Positions 34,156 through 44,594 of a DNA stretch of 64,000 nt are shown in pieces; position 1 is the first letter of the stretch; every line of letters begins with the position of its first letter. The position numbers were made by a program, and so were the translations under genes. Source of the stretch: Molanna angustata (lineage: Eukaryota; Arthropoda; Insecta; Trichoptera; Molannidae); contig OY754982.1 of the NCBI GenBank assembly GCA_963576475.1, forward strand, positions 9,818,280 through 9,882,279, written 5' to 3'. The notes below the pieces were generated by a model. It saw nothing but the letters and a program-made list of their open reading frames with translations. It ran no database searches and was not told the DNA's origin.

Positions 34156-34645
34156 TAGTATCAAAGAGAACAAAAGTCCAACTGTACAAGACTCTCATAC
34201 GACCAGTCTTAACATATGCTGCTGAAACATGGACCCTAACAAAGGCCGATGAAATAAGGTTAAACACCTTTGAGAGGAAAATATTGAGACTCATTTATGC
34301 CCCCGTATGCGAAAATGGAGCCTGGCTATCAGGTACAACCACGAACTGTACCAGTTGTGTCACCAAGTACATCAAAATATGCCGGCTTCGATGGCTGGGT
34401 CACGTAGCGAGAATGGACGAAACCTGTCAACTAAAAAGGATATTCGCTGCAAGACCAATGGGCAGAAGACGCGTCGGTAGGCCAAAGCTGAGATGGTTAG
34501 ATGGAGCAGAGAGGGACTTGTGGACGATGGGCGTTGTGAATTGACGGCAGGAAGCGATGGTCAGGGAGGGGTGGAGGGAGCTTCTGGAGGAGGCCAGGAC
34601 CCACGATAGTTTGTAGCGCCACTGATTGATTAATTGATTGTTGTG
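34156..34645 (+). mobile_element. RTE-like 3' fragment (family F4), abutting F3
   Basis: Reads VSKRTKVQLYKTLIRPVLTY, AAETWTLTKADEIRLNTFER, then ICRLRWLGHVARMDETCQL and RRRVGRPKLRWLDGAERDLW, then WRELLEEARTHDSL. It has a TGA at 34542-34544 and one frameshift near 34320. The tail is TGATTGATTAATTGATTG. No spacer separates it from the (AAGT)n tail of the preceding element. Confidence 0.7.
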
Positions 34646-34988
34646 TGCCCGGCGTATTTCGCTTATCGCTGTTGTCAAGTTCACTTAGTAATTGTATATA
34701 GCCGTCGTGTCATTGTACATATATTGTATTATACATTATTATATTGAGAATATAATGTATTAATGATAAACCGAATAAATCATCATCTCTATTCCACCCC
34801 AAACCAAGGATATTATACTTTAACTGTTCCAAATTGTTCATGGCCGCCCTATATATCTCATTTGTCTATAAAAACCTTGTATACTATTTTGTAGACGATC
34901 ATAAATCTTTTTTTTGTGGCCAAAACATCTCAAAATATTTACTTTCATTTTTCTTACGACATCTTTTTCAATTATTTTATTTTTAATA
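34646..34988. other. No recognised feature
   Basis: AT-rich, no motif. Confidence 0.4.
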
Positions 34989-35163
34989 TTAAAAAATGAA
35001 TATGCCCTTGTTAAACAAGTACATATACCTACATCTTCATATGTTCTCTAAAATAAGCATAAATGCTTGTGCTATAGGTGAACGAAATCGGTCGAGGCAG
35101 GATTCGAACTCGCGACCACTGCATTGCTAGCCCAGCGCGCTAATCGCTCTGCCATCGACCCAT
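34989..35163 (-). mobile_element. SINE-A, best-preserved copy
   Basis: On the minus strand a tRNA-like head has GGCAGAGCGATTAGCGC (A-box region, 35138-35154) and AGTTCGAATCC (B box, 35100-35110). It is followed by a body with GATTTCGTTCACCTATAGC, CATTTATGCTTATTTTAG, TATGTACTTGTTTAACAAGG and an ATTCATTTTTT tail. Other copies: 50436-50602, 4460-4706, the 3' part at 52878-52962 and a relic at 594-705. Confidence 0.8.
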
Positions 35164-35169
35164 CTAGAT

Positions 35170-36096
35170 AGTCACTTCTAATATCTTAAACGATACAATA
35201 ATATAAGAAAAAGAAGAAGACCATATAAATAGTGGAAATTTTGACGTCTTTTAGTGAAACATAGACGAGTTAGAAAATATAGATGATGATTTTGTAAATT
35301 ACCTTCATTAAAGCGATTCATTAAGCTAAAGAATTCCTTGTAAGTAATTAATACAGGATCATCACTAAGATTCGGATACAATCGTTGTAATATTTGATTA
35401 CTTCTTTTGATAGCCTACTATTTTGAAGGGAAATGTTGAATAACTTATATGTGAATTCACTTCCTGCATCTTTATGTGAATAAATTATAATTTTTTCAGT
35501 CATTTCACCTCATCAAAACTAAAGTAAGACAAACAAACACATTAGAAATGTTAATGGAAATTAAACAAGGAAACCTTAAATTTATAGCGCCATTAAACGT
35601 TGTGTTCAAAACACTTTTACACCAAATTTTTCAACAACAAAAATGTACACTTAATAATTTTACGATAAAAAATTTAAATATTCGCCTTGCCTCTCCACGA
35701 AGGCGTTCCATAAACGTTCAAATATTCCTAAAATTATTGTAAATATGATAATTTAGGCCAATTACAAAGGTTTTTTTTTCGTTCATTTGAATATATATTT
35801 TTCCGTTTTTTTTTTCGTCGGAGCAATATTATTATACCGAATTTTCTTTGTTCCCATTGTTTTTAATTTATTTTATGCGACAAGTTTACATTTTGTTAAT
35901 TGGATGTCATCCCAGGTGGGATGTGAAAATAGAGATTCGTTAAATGAACCCAAACCACGTGTATAGATATAGAAGCATTTTAATTTGGAGTAGGTACCTA
36001 TCAACGTATTGTCCATGTGAACATAAAAACGAAATAGGATACAGCCTATAAAGGACGCCCACATTATTACTATTTTTTTAAAAATAGGTAGGTACC
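35170..36096. other. No recognised feature
   Basis: Short frames only (for example 35178-35381 and 35548-35742) without motifs. Confidence 0.4.
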
Positions 36097-36583
36097 TATA
36101 TCAAGTTTTTACTCCTCACTAACCCAAGGGGATATAGTGGGGAGTTATGATTTCGCAATTTTTAAGGGTATTTTTTTACTGCAGATTATCAACTTGTATC
36201 ATGCTGAGATTGTATTCTGAAAGTTTCATCACAATGTATCTGTGTGTGTGTGTGCTATATGCTATGTGCAGTGTGCTATGTACAGCGTGTTCATTTTTAC
36301 TTTATCGATTATAGACTAAAGTACTCATTTGATTCTATTAAAATTTTGCAAATATATATATATCAAATACTCGCTTAGACCCCATTAGATTTTGAACGAT
36401 ATATGAATAGTGCTTCTTAATTTTTTTAACTGTCAAATATTTCAAAGTGACCCCAAGCTCAGGAAACTTAAAATTTGAAATTTTTATTTTCAAATTGGTA
36501 AAAAGGCACACCACTTACATAAAATGGCATTGAAGAGTTATCAAGTTTTCGTAATAAAATATTTAAATAAAAAATAATTTAAT
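36097..36583 (+). repeat. R-B repeat, copy 4 (least interrupted)
   Basis: Continuous from CAAGTTTTTACTCCTCACTA through CCAAGGGGATATAG, CTGCAGATTATCAACTTG, a (TG)n stretch, TTTATCGATTATAGACTAAA and AACTGTCAAATATTTC to about 36556. The I-like retrotransposon is inserted 15-40 bp past its recognisable end. Confidence 0.65.
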
Positions 36584-36597
36584 AAACTCATTTCATG
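36584..36597. repeat. Left target-site duplication of the I-like element
   Basis: aaactcatttcatg, identical to 42222-42235; marks the 5' boundary of the element. Confidence 0.9.
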
Positions 36598-36861
36598 GAG
36601 ACGTGAATTGCCGCTGAATGAATCACGACGCTTGTAGTTCGCTCCTCATATTTTTTGTGTTTTTGATGTTTTAAGTGGTGCAAAAACTTATATTTTGTGT
36701 TAATTTTTGTTTAAATGCTTATGTGAACATATCTTAGTTAAAATATTGTCCCCACGTAACCGGTGAGTTCGTTCCATTTTTATTTATTTTATTTTTTTTT
36801 GTAAGTGTGTCAAAACAATTGCTTAGTGGAGGTAGGTAAGCAAACAATTTGCCGGCGCTTT

Positions 36862-38298
36862 ATGCGCTGTGCTAGCGAAATGTTACCTAGTAACGTTGTT
36901 GCCAAGTCAACAGATAACAATGTATTAGAATGTACGCCATCAAAACAAACTCGTAAGGCCCAGTCCACACCGATAGATCATGATAATACATTATTGGATA
37001 GTTCAGTATCCAAAAAATTCAAACCAAACATAAACCCCTCAGTACACCAAGAGAATTCTTTACTGTATAATGAATCCTCTCTTTCCCCATTTATTGTACA
37101 TGTACAAAAGAAAGTAGCGGGAGAAAGTCTTCAAATACAGGCTATCTCATTCGGTTCGTTTATCTACAAAAATAAAATTGATAATATAAAAAAAATCAAG
37201 CCGTTGGGTAAACGCACAATTGCAATCGAATTCAAAAATTATTTAGCAGCAAATACTTTTCTTAATAACAAAATTTTAGAACAAAACAACTACTTACCAT
37301 TTATACCTTCCTTTCACGTAACTCGTCTTGGAGTTGTAAAAGATATACCTACATCTCTTTCTGACGAGGAAATATTAAGTAATTTGGAAGTCCCTCCGGG
37401 ATTCGGAAAAATAATAAAAATTCGAAGGCTTAACTACAGAGACCGTAAAATTGAAATCCCGACATGGAAACCATCTCAAACTGTTGTGGTCACAATCGAA
37501 GGGCAAAAACTCCCATCACACTTTTACCTCTTTTACAATCGTCTACCAGTAGAAACTTACATATTCCCTACTATTCAATGTCATCAATGTTTAAGATACG
37601 GACACACTAAAACTAACTGCAAATCTGCAGCACCTAGGTGTTTTAAATGCACTTTACATCATCTTGGAAACACATGTAATGTAACTCAAGAAAATACTAT
37701 TTGTGTTCATTGCTCGGGAAATCACCAGGCTATCGATATAAATTGCCCAGAATTGACAAGACAGAGGAACATTAAGAAAGTAATGGCTGACCAAAGTATA
37801 TCGTATATCGAAGCAGCTGGAATGTTTCCCTCCGTGAAAATATCATACTCAGAAAAAACGAAAGCTGTCAACAATTCAAACAAAATTGAAACACAAAATA
37901 ATTTCACACCAAAATGGAGGGTAATCACCCCTTCAAACAGAAATAATCTTAAAAAACATAGTAATACCCCCCCTTACTTGGATAAAAAACAAATCAACTC
38001 ATTATTAATTGCACCAAATGGAAACCATCCAGTACCTAAAAATGGATGTGCTCTCCCGTTAACAAATGAAACTACCCCAGATACAATAATACCTGAAGAC
38101 ATTAATTATAGTCGTAAAGAAATAATTCTAAATTGCATATACAATATGATCCATGAACTTCTTACCACAGAACACTATATCTCAGTACCGTCCAACGATG
38201 CACTTATTAATAACACCTTACAAAATACTGTCAATATACTCAATAACAACCTAAATAAAGAAGATATCGATTCAAACTCTATCACAGAAACAAATTAG
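36862..38298 (+). CDS. ORF1p, gag-like nucleic-acid-binding protein of the I-like element
   Basis: 478 residues from the first ATG in frame. The frame is open from 36805, but an in-frame TAA at 36802-36804 precedes it and 36805 is GTG, so 36862 is the plausible start. The middle carries the block usual for I/Jockey ORF1 proteins (RLGVVKDIPTSLSDEEIL, then a R…LP…RLPVETY region), followed by three zinc knuckles at residues 240-295: CX2CX4HX4C (CHQCLRYGHTKTNC), CX2CX3HX4C (CFKCTLHHLGNTC) and CX2CX3HX6C (CVHCSGNHQAIDINC). The N-terminus is polar and basic, the C-terminus Asn-rich. In this family ORF1p binds element RNA and forms the RNP. The frame ends with TAG 52 bp before ORF2, so ORF2 is probably reached by reinitiation. 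Confidence 0.88.
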   Translation: MRCASEMLPSNVVAKSTDNNVLECTPSKQTRKAQSTPIDHDNTLLDSSVSKKFKPNINPSVHQENSLLYNESSLSPFIVHVQKKVAGESLQIQAISFGSFIYKNKIDNIKKIKPLGKRTIAIEFKNYLAANTFLNNKILEQNNYLPFIPSFHVTRLGVVKDIPTSLSDEEILSNLEVPPGFGKIIKIRRLNYRDRKIEIPTWKPSQTVVVTIEGQKLPSHFYLFYNRLPVETYIFPTIQCHQCLRYGHTKTNCKSAAPRCFKCTLHHLGNTCNVTQENTICVHCSGNHQAIDINCPELTRQRNIKKVMADQSISYIEAAGMFPSVKISYSEKTKAVNNSNKIETQNNFTPKWRVITPSNRNNLKKHSNTPPYLDKKQINSLLIAPNGNHPVPKNGCALPLTNETTPDTIIPEDINYSRKEIILNCIYNMIHELLTTEHYISVPSNDALINNTLQNTVNILNNNLNKEDIDSNSITETN

Positions 38299-38350
38299 AC
38301 CTTAAACTTGTAACTCGCACAATAATTCCCTGTATAATCTTTCATACAAA

Positions 38351-41300
38351 ATGGCCTTAAATATTGCCCAGTGGAACTGCAGAAGTGCAATACCTAATAA
38401 AGACTCTATTTTAAAATTGCTATCCGAGAACCAGGTTCAAATAGCGGCACTATCTGAAACCTGGCTCCGCGATGAAAAAACATTCAAAATTCCCGGCTAC
38501 CAATGCCTAAAAGATAATAGACATGATGGCAAAGGTGGAGCTGCGTTATTAATAAAAGACACATTTTTCTTTAACCAGATAAATTTAAAACCAATAAATT
38601 GTCCATCACAAGTTGTTGCTGCGGAAATAGACGGAACAACTTTTGTCTCAATTTATATTTCTCCTAATTTCCAACCCACCAAAAATATTTTAAGAACCAT
38701 AATTTCTCGAATAAAACATCCCTTTATAATTATGGGAGATTTTAATGCTCACCATAACATGTGGGGTTCATCATCATGCACAAAATTAGGTAGAATTATA
38801 GTTGATCTGCTAAATGAGTTGAATCTTTGCATTATTAACGACGGATCACCGACACGTATCCCTGTGCCAAATCAACGAATCAGCGCAGTAGATTTAACAA
38901 TATGTAGTCCCGATATTGCTCCATACTTGAATTGGAAAATACTTTCTGACCCATTCAATAGTGATCATCTTCCAATAATTTTGCATTATTCACAACCGTC
39001 ATACAGATACATATATACCTCTCATATTGAAAACTCAAAATCCAAAAGAAACAACAAATTCGATAAAAATGTTTGTAATTTTGGAAAAGCTAATTGGTCA
39101 GGATATAATCATTACACCACCAATATAACATTTACTCCCCCCTCAATAGAAAACCTACAAGAATGCTACGATGAATTTATTAAAACGATTGAAATATCAG
39201 AAAAATTTATACCTAAAAAGAATCCCAAATTCAAAAAGTATCCCTTACCTCCTCCTTGGTGGGACTCAGCGTGCGAAGAACATTCGTCAATTAGGAAGCA
39301 AGCATATAAAGACTACAAGCATAACATGACACTTGAAAATTTCTTGTATCTTAAAAATGTTCAAGCTAAAGTCAAACGGTTCCTCAAAAACAAGAAAAGA
39401 AAAGGGTGGAAAGACTTCTGCACATCACTTAGTATCCAAGTTCCAATTTCAGAAGTTTGGAATAATATCAGAAAATTTCGTGGCTCATACAAAACCCCAT
39501 CTTCTAAATCATGCCCTAAACTATGGTCAGAAGATTTCTTAAATAAAATGGCCCCACCGTATGCTGTTAACATCGATGAAATCTCGTTACAATATTCACA
39601 TACTAGCAGTAACTGGCTAGATGCCCCATTCCAAATAGACGAATTAAAATCAGTCTTACAAGTGGTAAAAAATACTTCACCTGGAATAGACGGGATCCCA
39701 TATATTATCTTACATAATAGTAGCGACAAAATTCTTGAATATCTCTTAAAATTAATAAACATAATGTTCGATACAGGGGTTATCCCAGAATCTTGGAAAA
39801 CTCAACTCATTATCCCAATTTTGAAACCACTAAAGGACCCTAATTCAGGTGTCAACTACAGACCAATAGCATTATCATCAACTCTGCTTAAATTAACAGA
39901 ACATATTATAAAAAGACGAATTGATTGGTTCGTTGAAAACAAAAATATTTTGCCGTACAATATGTTTGGCTTCAGAAAAAAAAAATCCTCAGTAGAAAGT
40001 GTAGCCAATTTAACAACGGATATTCTTTTAGCTTTCTCTAGACAAGAACAGGTCATAGGAGTAAGCTTAGATATCACAAGTGCATATGATAATGTGCTTC
40101 TCTCCCTTCTTAAATCTAAACTTCTCCGAATTGGAATCCCCCTAAAATTAGCCATCTTCATAATGAATATTCTCCTGGATAGAAAAATCATTCTCGACAT
40201 TCGAGGAATTGATACTCAAGAAAGAAAAGTCGACAGAGGCTTGCCACAGGGGTCAGTCCTTAGCCCTATCCTCTTCAATATTTATATTCACGAGATTTTT
40301 CATGTACTGTTACCCTCGGCACAGTTACTGATATATGCAGACGATTTTTTTATTTATGTATCAGGGAAAAAAATCCAACAAATGGAGAACATTATGAATA
40401 ATACTCTCAAAAATATTTCTTCGTGGTTATCTGCAAATGGCCTGAATCCCAGTCCTCCCAAATGTAAAGCCATTATGTTTACAAAAAAACGCTCTATACC
40501 ACATATAAAAATTCAACTAAATGACATTATCCTCCCTGTCTCTTCGGAATTAAGATTTCTTGGTATCACTTTGGATTCCAGACTATCTTGGAACTCTCAA
40601 GTTACACATATCATTAACAAATGTCAGTCTGGACTAAATGCAATGCGAGCTGTAACCCGTACTTGGTGGGGAGGTCACCCTTCTGTTCTACGTTTAATGT
40701 ATATATCATACGTTCGCAGTCAAATCGACTATGGAGCGTTTTTAATTAGTCCAATTTCCAAGAAAAATTTACAACGCTTAGATAGAATACAATTTGAAGG
40801 TCTGAGACTTATATTAGGCGCTATGAAATCGACACCGGTATGTGCACTCCAGGTGGAAGCCGTGGACCCACCACTTGAGCTGAGAAAACAGTATCTGTCA
40901 GATAAATTTGTTTTAAAATGCAATATTATTAAATTCCACCCTCTAATTAGAAAAATCGCTATGCTTAAAATATTCACAAATCAATCACCATTTTGGAAAC
41001 ATAAAATCTCCCCTCCTCTTGTAAATAGCCTCACCTTTTTAGACCAATATTCATCGGATTTCATTAAATCTGAGACACTCCCAGTTTACTCATTACCCTA
41101 TCAAAATTTAATCGAGCCGCCAAACATAATCCACTCATTAGGAATAACTCCAGATGCTTTTGCATCTAAAAGACTTAAACACGTAATTGAATCCAAATGG
41201 AATGACTGGAAAATACTTTATACGGATGGATCAAAAATGGACTGCAAAAGCAATACTGGAGCAGCAGTATTTAGTGATTCAGATAAAGTTGAATTACTTT

Positions 41301-42079
41301 TGACTCTCCATAAAGATTCTACAATATTCTCAGCAGAATGTATAGCTATAATAGAGGCTTTGAACTATGCAAATAAAAAACGATTCTTAAAGACATTAAT
41401 ATTGACCGATTCCTTAAGTACACTCGAAAAACTCTCTAAATCCCCTATTTTGTATAGTGATGACCACTACTGTATAGATATATGGAAAAAAATTAAAGAA
41501 ATATGCAACCAAAACAGAAAACTTTGTCTGGCATGGATACCAAGTCACTGTGGTATACCAGGAAATGAGAAAGCGGATGAATTGGCTAAGAGAGCAACAT
41601 ATGGAAACACACGGACACATCCCAATATTACACAAAACGATCTCCTACCAATCGCAAAAAACCGTCTGATGAATAAATGGCAGTTATATTGGGACACAAG
41701 CTCACTGAAAAAGGGTAGACTTTACAAAACGACCCAACAAACAATTGTCAATAAGCCATGGTTCCATGATAAAGCTTTTGACAAACATTCCATCAGCGTT
41801 ATGTGTCGTATCCGCATGGGACACTGTTGTACCAGAGAGCATTTAAAAAAAATAGGGATCATTGATAGCAGTCTCTGCGAATGTATGATTGGTGATGAGA
41901 CACTGGATCATTTGTTTCTTGAATGCCCCATAAACGATAGGTATCCGTCCTTTTTTACCGACCTCACAGAGATTGGGGTTCCAATGCCAACAAATGTGAG
42001 GACATTGTTGAGCTACAATTCCAGGCAGGTAAACATTTTGCTCAAAAAATTCATCAAAATTAATGACATTAAAATTTAA
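38351..42079 (+). CDS. ORF2p: AP endonuclease, reverse transcriptase and RNase H of the I-like element
   Basis: 1242 residues from ATG 38351 to TAA. Residues 1-225 form an AP-type endonuclease (WN at 8-9, SETW with E36, GDFNAHH with D130/N132, SDHLP with D205/H206), which nicks the target site. Residues about 450-730 form the reverse transcriptase: NYRPIALSS, FGFRKKKSS near 539, SLDITSAYD with D574, GLPQGSVLSP, and YADD at 662-665. Residues about 953-1085 form RNase H with the full catalytic set D959 (YTDGS), E996 (SAEC), D1020 (TDSLST) and D1076 (NEKADELAKRA). A C-terminal CCHC (C1176, C1178, H1187, C1192) completes the I-group layout. No stop, shift or missing catalytic residue was seen. 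The protein would prime reverse transcription on nicked chromosomal DNA. Confidence 0.93.
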   Translation: MALNIAQWNCRSAIPNKDSILKLLSENQVQIAALSETWLRDEKTFKIPGYQCLKDNRHDGKGGAALLIKDTFFFNQINLKPINCPSQVVAAEIDGTTFVSIYISPNFQPTKNILRTIISRIKHPFIIMGDFNAHHNMWGSSSCTKLGRIIVDLLNELNLCIINDGSPTRIPVPNQRISAVDLTICSPDIAPYLNWKILSDPFNSDHLPIILHYSQPSYRYIYTSHIENSKSKRNNKFDKNVCNFGKANWSGYNHYTTNITFTPPSIENLQECYDEFIKTIEISEKFIPKKNPKFKKYPLPPPWWDSACEEHSSIRKQAYKDYKHNMTLENFLYLKNVQAKVKRFLKNKKRKGWKDFCTSLSIQVPISEVWNNIRKFRGSYKTPSSKSCPKLWSEDFLNKMAPPYAVNIDEISLQYSHTSSNWLDAPFQIDELKSVLQVVKNTSPGIDGIPYIILHNSSDKILEYLLKLINIMFDTGVIPESWKTQLIIPILKPLKDPNSGVNYRPIALSSTLLKLTEHIIKRRIDWFVENKNILPYNMFGFRKKKSSVESVANLTTDILLAFSRQEQVIGVSLDITSAYDNVLLSLLKSKLLRIGIPLKLAIFIMNILLDRKIILDIRGIDTQERKVDRGLPQGSVLSPILFNIYIHEIFHVLLPSAQLLIYADDFFIYVSGKKIQQMENIMNNTLKNISSWLSANGLNPSPPKCKAIMFTKKRSIPHIKIQLNDIILPVSSELRFLGITLDSRLSWNSQVTHIINKCQSGLNAMRAVTRTWWGGHPSVLRLMYISYVRSQIDYGAFLISPISKKNLQRLDRIQFEGLRLILGAMKSTPVCALQVEAVDPPLELRKQYLSDKFVLKCNIIKFHPLIRKIAMLKIFTNQSPFWKHKISPPLVNSLTFLDQYSSDFIKSETLPVYSLPYQNLIEPPNIIHSLGITPDAFASKRLKHVIESKWNDWKILYTDGSKMDCKSNTGAAVFSDSDKVELLLTLHKDSTIFSAECIAIIEALNYANKKRFLKTLILTDSLSTLEKLSKSPILYSDDHYCIDIWKKIKEICNQNRKLCLAWIPSHCGIPGNEKADELAKRATYGNTRTHPNITQNDLLPIAKNRLMNKWQLYWDTSSLKKGRLYKTTQQTIVNKPWFHDKAFDKHSISVMCRIRMGHCCTREHLKKIGIIDSSLCECMIGDETLDHLFLECPINDRYPSFFTDLTEIGVPMPTNVRTLLSYNSRQVNILLKKFIKINDIKI

Positions 42080-42221
42080 CTCTGTTCATAAAATTTAAAT
42101 TGATCGAAGTAAAATAAATATACAAAAATAATTTAGGTTTCTCTATTTTGACAGTTTAATATTTTAACTTAGATGGCTGAGAACACTCTTAACGGGTGAA
42201 GAGCCAACAAAAAAAAAAAAA

Positions 42222-42235
42222 AAACTCATTTCATG
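42222..42235. repeat. Right target-site duplication of the I-like element
   Basis: aaactcatttcatg directly follows the poly-A tail; its first As are ambiguous with the tail. Confidence 0.9.
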
Positions 42236-42499
42236 AAAATGCTGAAAATTTTCCATACAAAATGAATACTTTATAAAATGACTTGTTAGTGAGGAGTTTA
42301 GAGTTGGCCACAACCCACTCGTTTATATTGTAATCTAAAGAATAACCTTTGGTTAGATCTTTTACATACATTACATATTAAGATTTTTTGTCTTCAGTTG
42401 CAATTATTGTCATTCATTTTTTTTAACAATAGGTACCTTAATTTAATTTTCATGTACGATACGCATTTTTTACTAAACCCTAACGTAAAAATTTATATA

Positions 42500-43285
42500 A
42501 ATTATTTATTTCATTTTTTTTATTAAGTAAACATAAATAAATAATACAAAAATCAAAATTATTACAGTATTTCTCAAATAAGTACTGTTCCAAAAATGTT
42601 TAAAAACTTGTGTTTGGGACAGGAGTAAATTATATATATTTTACATACATTTTACTTACACATATTATATACGTATATGCCGTGAATTACCTAATAAATT
42701 GTAAATTAAATTTAACTTACAGCTACTACATATGATTGAGGTTCTTTTATTTATTGTTTGTGATATACAGCATTAAATAAAATTATCTAAAAAGAAAAAT
42801 AATAATGATAATGAAAAAAATATCTACCTATATATTAAAATTTATTGTTATTTTAAAAATTTGATTTTCTTTTTGAAGTTATGAAATTTATGTGTTGTTT
42901 TAATAATGGCAGGTTGTTTATTAAAATATTGTATACCCAGGTATTTGTAGTGATGTTGGGCGTGCGTCTTGTTACATTTCGGTATCATCATATTTCCTAT
43001 GAGATGCCGTCTCTGTGTAGGTACCTACTGACCAGATTTTCAGCCCGTTTTCCAAAGGTATCTTTATGTATTTGTTGTAAAGCAATATTTTTATATAAGT
43101 TGTCTAAATCGCGTACTTGGAATATATCAAATAATTGCTTAGTAGGAAAATTTCTAGGTTTATTGAGAATGACTTTAATGATTAACTTTTGTGTTATTTT
43201 TAGCTATTGTAAGTTAGTCTTGTATGTTCCTCCCCAACCAATAATTCCATATTGTAACAGAGATTATACAAGAGCATAGTATACT
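42500..43285 (-). mobile_element. CR1-like LINE 3' fragment
   Basis: Minus strand: YALV, stop, SLLQYGIIGWGGTYKTNLQ, stop, LKITQKLIIKVILNKPRNFP, KQLFDIFQVRDLDNLYKNIA, then a stop after LHRDGIS. The LQYGIIGWGGTY string marks the post-palm region of CR1/Jockey-group reverse transcriptases. An AAATAAAT-type 3' tail lies near 42500-42545. In-frame stops show decay. Confidence 0.65.
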
Positions 43286-43793
43286 GACTTTATCATTTTT
43301 ACTTTCAGTATATTAAGATACAATGTCGCATTGGAATACATCTTTAACCCTTAATTGTGTTTTGTTTGGATACCGTCAACAAAACTATCAATTATTATTA
43401 TGTGGATTATAGCCCCGCCATTAGTTTCAGTCGTAACGGAATCATTAAGGCATTTCATTGCTTCCTGATTGGTCCAATTTTCACCCCGATCGTAAACAAC
43501 AATATGGCTTCCCGTCTCATGCGTTCAATTTAACGTCATTCGATCGTAACAATATCGATATTTTATAGCGATAAATGGACGAAATTTTTAATGAACCCAT
43601 TTGATCTGAACAAAGCTTAAAGACAAGTAGCCGCCGTTACTTTAAAATGATAAGGAGTTGTCGGTCGTCTTTGTGTGATGTTTCTTATTATTAATTAAAA
43701 AAAAAATGAGGCAGGTGTATATTTCAATATAATCTTTTTGTTGATCCAGACTCAACATACAAAAGTAGATAAAATGTATAAATCACTATTCCA

Positions 43794-43841
43794 ACTGTCG
43801 ATTCGTTCAAGAGAATTTATTTCTCTAAATGAATCGACAGT
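43794..43841. repeat. 48-bp near-perfect hairpin
   Basis: ACTGTCGATTCGTTCAAGAG pairs with CTCTAAATGAATCGACAGT across a short ATTTATT-type loop, with two or three mismatches. One arm recurs near 29949-29970. Possible micro-MITE. Confidence 0.6.
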
Positions 43842-44344
43842 ATTAATTTTAGTACCGTATGAGAGAATTGTATGCAGTAGTAGAGTTTTAGCATGATTTT
43901 TCCAAATTTGAAATCAAAAACACCAACTTAGAGACTTTGCAGAAAATATGTTCCATTTACTCGGAATTCGGAGTAGAACATTTAATATGTCTGTGTGTGC
44001 CTCTCCACGTCATAACTTTTGATCCGCTTGATTCACATAGCCTAAAAATTTCAGAAAGTTTAGAAAATTTTAAGCCTATAAAACATTTATGCTTAGAATT
44101 TTGGATTTTTGTTTCAGTCAGGGGTTATCAAGATTTGAATTATCGCTTTATTCTTCCATATATGTCAAAAACCATAAAAGCCAGAACGAAAATTAGTATA
44201 AATTTAAACAAATTCCAGAATTTCTTAAACTTTTTTTAGTAAGAAAAAATTTTTTTATGATAAATCTATATATTTTACTGCCAATATTTCTATTTTTTTA
44301 AATATTAAAACGTCGAAACACCCAAACTAGATAATATGTAGGTA

Positions 44345-44572
44345 TTTATTTATTTATTTAGTTGGTTCTCGGGCAACTAACCGGTACTATGTCAAATATT
44401 AATTTAACACGCACCTAATAAGAAGTTGCCACATTCTGGAGACTTACGATATTAATCGTCTCACAGATCCAGACTGAAAACACAATTAAAAACTGTGCCT
44501 CCACCGGGAATCGAACCCGGGACCTTTGGATCAGCAGTTAGATACCCAACCAACTGAGCCACGAAGGCCGAG
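44345..44572 (-). mobile_element. SINE-B, tRNA-derived
   Basis: The minus strand has an A box TGGCTCAGTTGG (44550-44561) and a B box GGTTCGATTCC (44507-44517) in a tRNA-like head, a body, and an (AAAT)n tail at 44345-44360. It is flanked by aatatgtaggta (44333-44344) and aatatataggta (44573-44584), 11 of 12 identical. The body has no similarity to SINE-A or SINE-C. Confidence 0.85.
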
Positions 44573-44594
44573 AATATATAGGTATGTACAGTAA

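Larger units (their letters stand above)
36598..42221 (+). mobile_element. Full-length I-group non-LTR retrotransposon, apparently intact
   Basis: About 5.6 kb between exact 14-bp target-site duplications: a 264-bp 5' region, ORF1 (36862-38298), a 52-bp spacer, ORF2 (38351-42079), about 130 bp of 3' UTR and a poly-A tail (about 42208-42221). Both frames are uninterrupted and all catalytic residues examined are present. Presence of RNase H downstream of the reverse transcriptase places it with the I/Nimb/Loa-type group rather than Jockey or CR1; the exact clade needs a tree. Exact duplications, clean frames and a homopolymer tail imply recent insertion. Confidence 0.92.

Noticed and set aside
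36805..36861. ORF1 starting at GTG 36805
   Set aside because: A non-ATG start is unlikely here; the first in-frame ATG is 36862.
42881..43279. Plus-strand 132-codon frame as a gene
   Set aside because: It is the antisense shadow of the CR1-like fragment on the minus strand.
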